In this document: positions 61,259-64,000 of the stretch, in pieces | Layout: the number at the start of each line of letters is the position of its first letter | Position numbering within the stretch: the first letter of the stretch is position 1 | DNA from: an uncultured Roseiflexaceae bacterium | GTDB lineage: Bacteria; Chloroflexota; Chloroflexia; Chloroflexales; Roseiflexaceae | Assembly (NCBI GenBank): GCA_937974195.1 | Contig: CALJIC010000114.1 | Span: forward strand, 9,078-73,077 | DNA: 64,000 nt | Direction: 5' to 3' | Made by a program: the position numbers and the translations under genes | Notes under the pieces: generated by a model | The model's database searches: none | Told to the model about the DNA's origin: nothing | Seen by the model: only the letters and a program-made list of their open reading frames with translations

Positions 61259-61711
61259 TCAGATACCAGCGTTCGGGCGCTCCTCGCGTATCTTGGCGGC
61301 GAGCTGCTCCAGGCGGCCGCGCCGCTCGAAGTACTGCACCAGCTCGAGCGCTTTGCCGCTCTTGCTCTCGCCGGCGATGTTCTCGAAGTCCACGCCGAGG
61401 TCGAAGCAGAGTGTCTTCAGCTCCTCGAGCCGAAAGTGCTCGATGAGCGCCTTGCGGAGCGCCACCCGGTCGGTGACCAGCGGGCCGGCCGGGGCAGGCG
61501 CGGCTGAAGGCGCGCCGTCGAGCGCCCGCAGGTCGGCCTCAACCTGCGCCATCTCGGCCTCCAGATTGGCGAGCTGGCGCTTCAGCCTCACTTCGGCCGA
61601 CGGGTCGAGCGTGCTGAGGAGCTGCCGGCTGACGGCGTCGTGCTCATCGGTCAGGGCTGCGAGGCGCTGCTCGAGGGAGCGCCGCTTGACGGCGCGCACG
61701 GTGTCGGACAT
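61259..61711 (-). CDS. Coiled-coil plus effector-associated-domain (EAD) protein
   Basis: A 150-residue protein. Residues 10-68 form a coiled coil (LEQRLAALTDEHDAVSRQLL ... LANLEAEMAQVEADLRAL). After an Ala/Pro hinge (68-77), residues 80-146 form an effector-associated domain: LRKALIEHFRLEELKTLCFDLGVDFENIAG and ALELVQYFERRGRLEQLAAKIREERPN, the EAD7-like pattern found fused to CHAT, TIR or NACHT proteins in bacterial conflict systems. No effector is fused here or adjacent, so it looks like an adaptor. TATAAT box on its strand at 61799-61804. Confidence 0.8.
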   Translation of the reverse strand: MSDTVRAVKRRSLEQRLAALTDEHDAVSRQLLSTLDPSAEVRLKRQLANLEAEMAQVEADLRALDGAPSAAPAPAGPLVTDRVALRKALIEHFRLEELKTLCFDLGVDFENIAGESKSGKALELVQYFERRGRLEQLAAKIREERPNAGI

Positions 61712-61798
61712 TGCTTCATCCCGTTCCCGCTACTCGGCGTGGTCGTGTGGTCGGGCCGGGTCGCTCCCACGCAAGCAAAGTGGGCGCGTCCGTTCGTT

Positions 61799-61804
61799 AT
61801 TATA
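61799..61804 (-). promoter_or_regulatory. -10 box for the EAD gene
   Basis: Minus-strand TATAAT inside CGTTAT-T-ATAACG, a short dyad. The -35 is weak. Leader about 80 nt. Confidence 0.5.
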
Positions 61805-61821
61805 ACGCGGCGGGCAGCACG

Positions 61822-61851
61822 TTGCGTAGGGTTTCCCGCCCGTGCTACACT
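61822..61851 (+). promoter_or_regulatory. Promoter of the DUF89 gene (leaderless)
   Basis: TTGCGT (61822-61827), 18 bases, TACACT (61846-61851) preceded by TGC. The ATG begins nine bases past the -10 box, so the message would start at or next to the A of ATG. Confidence 0.6.
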
Positions 61852-61859
61852 CTGCGGCC

Positions 61860-63131
61860 ATGAGCAGAACACAACCTACCCTCCCGGTCCCGCCGCCGCT
61901 GCGGGGCGGCGAGATCGGCACCTTCGCCCACGACACAGTCGTCCGGCGCCTGCCGGGGATCGCGAGGCGCGTGCTTGCGGAGAACGCGCTGGCGCCGGAG
62001 CAGGCCGCGGCGGTGGCGGCGCTGGCGGAGGAGATCCCGCACGGGCCGGTGCGCCATCTCAGCGATGAGGGGGCGCCGGACGCCGCCGCGTGGGCGGCCT
62101 ACATCGCCCCGTACGCGGGCCAGAGCTGGCTGGATGTCCCCTGGTTCTTCGCCGAGACCTACTTCTACCGCCGGGTGCTGGAGGCCACCGGCTACTTCCG
62201 CGACGGCCCGGGGCGCGGCGTAGACCCGTTCGCGCTGCAGAAGCGCGAGGGGCTGGAGCTGAGCCGCGGGGCTGTGGGCCTCCTGTCCACGGAGGGCACG
62301 GAGGACACGGAGAGGCGATCCGCGGAGGGCGCGGAGGGCGCGGAGAGACGGGGCTCTGTCCGCGTGATCCGTGGCGAGCGCGGGGCGGCGGCGCTCGCGC
62401 GGGCGATCTCCGCGGCCGTCTGGGGCAACCAGGCCGACCTGAGCCTGTGGCCGGCGGAGGCGGGCGGGCTGCCGCAGGGGGACTCGGCCCCGCGCGCGGA
62501 GCGGCTGCTCGCCGACGACACCGCGGCGCTGGTCGAGCGTATCGCGGCGCTCGCGGAGCGCGGCGGGCGCGTCGACGTGGTGCTGGACAACGCGGGCTTC
62601 GAGCTGCTCGGCGACCTGGCGCTCGTCGACCTGCTGCTAGGGCTCGACATAACCGTCGTGCTGCACGCCAAGCCACACCCGACGTTCGTCTCCGACGTGA
62701 CCGAGCCGGACCTCGCGGCGACTATTGAGTGGCTGGTCGCGCACGACGACCCGCGAGCGGCGGCGCTGGGCGCGCGGCTGGCGCGGGCGCGGGGCGAGGC
62801 CCGGCTGCAGGTGCGGGCCGACTGGTTCTGGACCTCGCCGCTGGCCGGCTGGGAGATGCCGGACGCGCTGCGCTCCGAGCTGAGCGTGAGCGGCCTGATC
62901 ATCAGCAAGGGGGACGCCAACTACCGCCGCTGGCTCGGCGACCGCCACTGGCCGTACGACGCGCCGCTCGACGGCGTGCTGGGCTACGCGCCGGCGCCGC
63001 TGGCCCTGCTGCGCACGTGCAAGTCCGAGGTGGCGGCCGGGATCAGGCCGGAGCGGATCGCGGCGGCGAGCGCGCAGGACCCGGCGTGGCTCACGAACGG
63101 GCGCTGGGCGGTGATCCAGCTCCGCCGGTGA
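61860..63131 (+). CDS. DUF89 / ARMT1-like damage-control phosphatase with inserted repeat
   Basis: A 423-residue protein of the DUF89 (damage-control phosphatase) superfamily. VDVVLDNAGFELLGDLAL (about 238-255) gives the metal Asp-Asn pair, SKGDANYRRWLGDR (about 348-361) and TCKSEVAAG (about 382-390) are the other conserved blocks. They remove phosphate from damaged sugar phosphates with a divalent metal. Residues about 143-172 (LSTEGTEDTERR...) are the translated CACGGAG element and should be a surface loop. No ribosome site: the start follows the promoter directly. Confidence 0.82.
   Translation: MSRTQPTLPVPPPLRGGEIGTFAHDTVVRRLPGIARRVLAENALAPEQAAAVAALAEEIPHGPVRHLSDEGAPDAAAWAAYIAPYAGQSWLDVPWFFAETYFYRRVLEATGYFRDGPGRGVDPFALQKREGLELSRGAVGLLSTEGTEDTERRSAEGAEGAERRGSVRVIRGERGAAALARAISAAVWGNQADLSLWPAEAGGLPQGDSAPRAERLLADDTAALVERIAALAERGGRVDVVLDNAGFELLGDLALVDLLLGLDITVVLHAKPHPTFVSDVTEPDLAATIEWLVAHDDPRAAALGARLARARGEARLQVRADWFWTSPLAGWEMPDALRSELSVSGLIISKGDANYRRWLGDRHWPYDAPLDGVLGYAPAPLALLRTCKSEVAAGIRPERIAAASAQDPAWLTNGRWAVIQLRR
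62286..62374. repeat. CACGGAG palindromic repeat, copy 3, inside a CDS
   Basis: 89 bases: TCCACGGAG, GGCACGGAG, GACACGGAG, then GCGGAG variants, closed by the inverted arm CTGTCCGCGTGATCCGTGG. Its 9-base period keeps the DUF89 frame open. Confidence 0.88.
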
Positions 63132-63236
63132 GCCGCGCCTGCGCCGCATACCCGGCGGCGAGTCCGGGGGAGGCGCAGACTCCCCAGGATTTTCCTTCCC
63201 GTAACCGCGTAACTCGTATCAGTGAGGGAGAGGCCG

Positions 63237-64000
63237 ATGGCGACGAAACTTCCGAAGCGCTCCGAAGTGCCGGTGGAGCGAACCTGGGACCTGGGGAGCA
63301 TCTATCCCACCGTGGCGGACTGGGAGCGGGCGTGCGCGGCGCTGGACAGCGAGCTTCCTACGCTGGCGCGCTTCCGCGGCCGGCTGACCGAGTCCGCGGC
63401 GGTGCTGCGCGAGTGGTTCGAGACCAGCAGCCGCATCGGCGCCGAGGTGAACAAGGCCGTCGTCTACGCCCGGCTGAGCTTCGACGTCGACACGACCAAC
63501 CAGGAGGCGGCGGCGCTGAACGGCCGGGCGCAGGGCCTCCACGCGCGCTTCGCCGCAGCGAGCGCCTTCGCCGAGCCGGAGCTGCTGGCCGCCGGGCCGG
63601 AGGTCTTCGAGCGCTTCATCGAAGAGGAGCCGGCGCTGGAGATCTACCGCCACTACCTGGACAACCTGTTCCGCCAGCGCGACCACGTGCGCTCGGGCGA
63701 GGTCGAGGAGCTGCTGGCGAGCGCCGGCGAGCCGCTCGGCGCGCCGTGGAACGCCTACACGTCGCTGGCGGACGGCGACCTGCGCTTCGCGCCGGCGCGC
63801 GGGTCGGACGGGCAGGAGCACCCGGTGGCGCGCGGCACGATCGTCGAGCTGCTGCACAGCCCGGACCGCGCGCTGCGCCGCTCGGCCTACGAGTCCTACG
63901 CCGACGGCTTCCTGAGCGTCAAGAACACCATGGCGGCGCTGATCAGCGGCAACGTGCGGGCGAACGTATTCCGGGCGCGGGCGCGGCGCCACCCGAGCGC
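63237..64000 (+). CDS. pepF: Oligoendopeptidase F (M3 family), 5' part
   Basis: The first 254 residues of an M3-family metallopeptidase; the zinc HExxH lies beyond the window. The N-terminus (PKRSEVPVERTWDLGSIYPTVADWERA) and the helical middle with YLDNLFRQRDHVRSGEVEELLA and RRSAYESYADGFLSVKNTMAALISGNVRAN are typical of PepF. It degrades short peptides in the cytosol. The ATG at 63237 follows GAGGGAGAG. Confidence 0.88.
   Translation, partial: MATKLPKRSEVPVERTWDLGSIYPTVADWERACAALDSELPTLARFRGRLTESAAVLREWFETSSRIGAEVNKAVVYARLSFDVDTTNQEAAALNGRAQGLHARFAAASAFAEPELLAAGPEVFERFIEEEPALEIYRHYLDNLFRQRDHVRSGEVEELLASAGEPLGAPWNAYTSLADGDLRFAPARGSDGQEHPVARGTIVELLHSPDRALRRSAYESYADGFLSVKNTMAALISGNVRANVFRARARRHPS

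Noticed and set aside
60652..62374. A CRISPR array, because of short tandem repeats
   Set aside because: The units are 9 bases, head to tail without spacers, partly inside a gene, and no cas genes are present.

Overview
This is a GC-rich (about 70%) bacterial chromosome segment. Family content and style suggest Chloroflexota (class Chloroflexia, Roseiflexus/Kouleothrix-like). The signs are an HspR-dnaJ pair with a HAIR operator, a DUF763 protein, a lone effector-associated-domain protein, multi-GAF/PP2C signalling, secreted YFERARFE-repeat proteins, and Thr/Pro/Ala-rich linkers after lipoboxes. The phylum call is inference; no rRNA is present. Promoters are unusually legible. TTGACA-N17-TATACT boxes, or extended TGnTATAmT -10 boxes, stand in front of most transcription units.

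Layout. 1-2.6 kb: a partial gene, an MFS transporter and an alpha/beta hydrolase. 2.7-8.4 kb (+): a polar amino-acid ABC importer run together with two paralogous AXE1-type esterases, one lacking the nucleophilic serine, and a SelA-like PLP enzyme. 8.4-17.3 kb (-): a LacI-regulated sugar ABC operon (lacI, binding protein, two permeases) that continues into a divergent GroEL-like chaperonin, a Gfo/Idh/MocA dehydrogenase and a BNR-repeat protein. A sugar-phosphate isomerase/epimerase is divergent from it. 18.2-21.8 kb (-): a berberine-bridge-type flavoprotein, a small unknown and a phytoene-desaturase-like oxidoreductase. 22-28.4 kb (+): a six-GAF PP2C phosphatase, DUF763 and a peptidoglycan-binding lipoprotein. 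28.5-32.1 kb (-): a heat-shock unit dnaJ-hspR-(NERD-like/FHA)-doxX-EVE behind a HAIR operator. 32.2-35.7 kb (+): small metabolic enzymes. 35.7-39.2 kb: a PAS-PAS histidine kinase with a nearly identical internal duplication, ssrA (tmRNA) and a secreted LppX-like/SH3 protein.

39.4-46.5 kb (-): a xylose-type operon (VOC protein, Gfo/Idh, epimerase, SDR, xylA, xylB, TauE-family exporter). 47-54.2 kb (-): a BMP-family (nucleoside-type) ABC importer with a secreted WD40/membrane protein gene set between its two permeases. 54.5-58.8 kb: a helical repeat protein, a GH39-like lipoprotein and a YFERARFE-repeat secreted protein. 59-64 kb: a GMC oxidoreductase with its gluconate-dehydrogenase subunit 3, an effector-associated-domain protein, a DUF89 phosphatase and the start of pepF.

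Structures that ordinary gene annotation does not explain: (i) a 9-bp-periodic CACGGAG palindromic element, found twice between genes and once in frame inside the DUF89 gene; (ii) many perfect intergenic hairpins, including one after the binding-protein gene in each of the three ABC operons; (iii) a Cpn60 paralogue with an altered catalytic aspartate inside a sugar-uptake operon; (iv) an esterase duplicate in which Ser has become Asp at the nucleophile.
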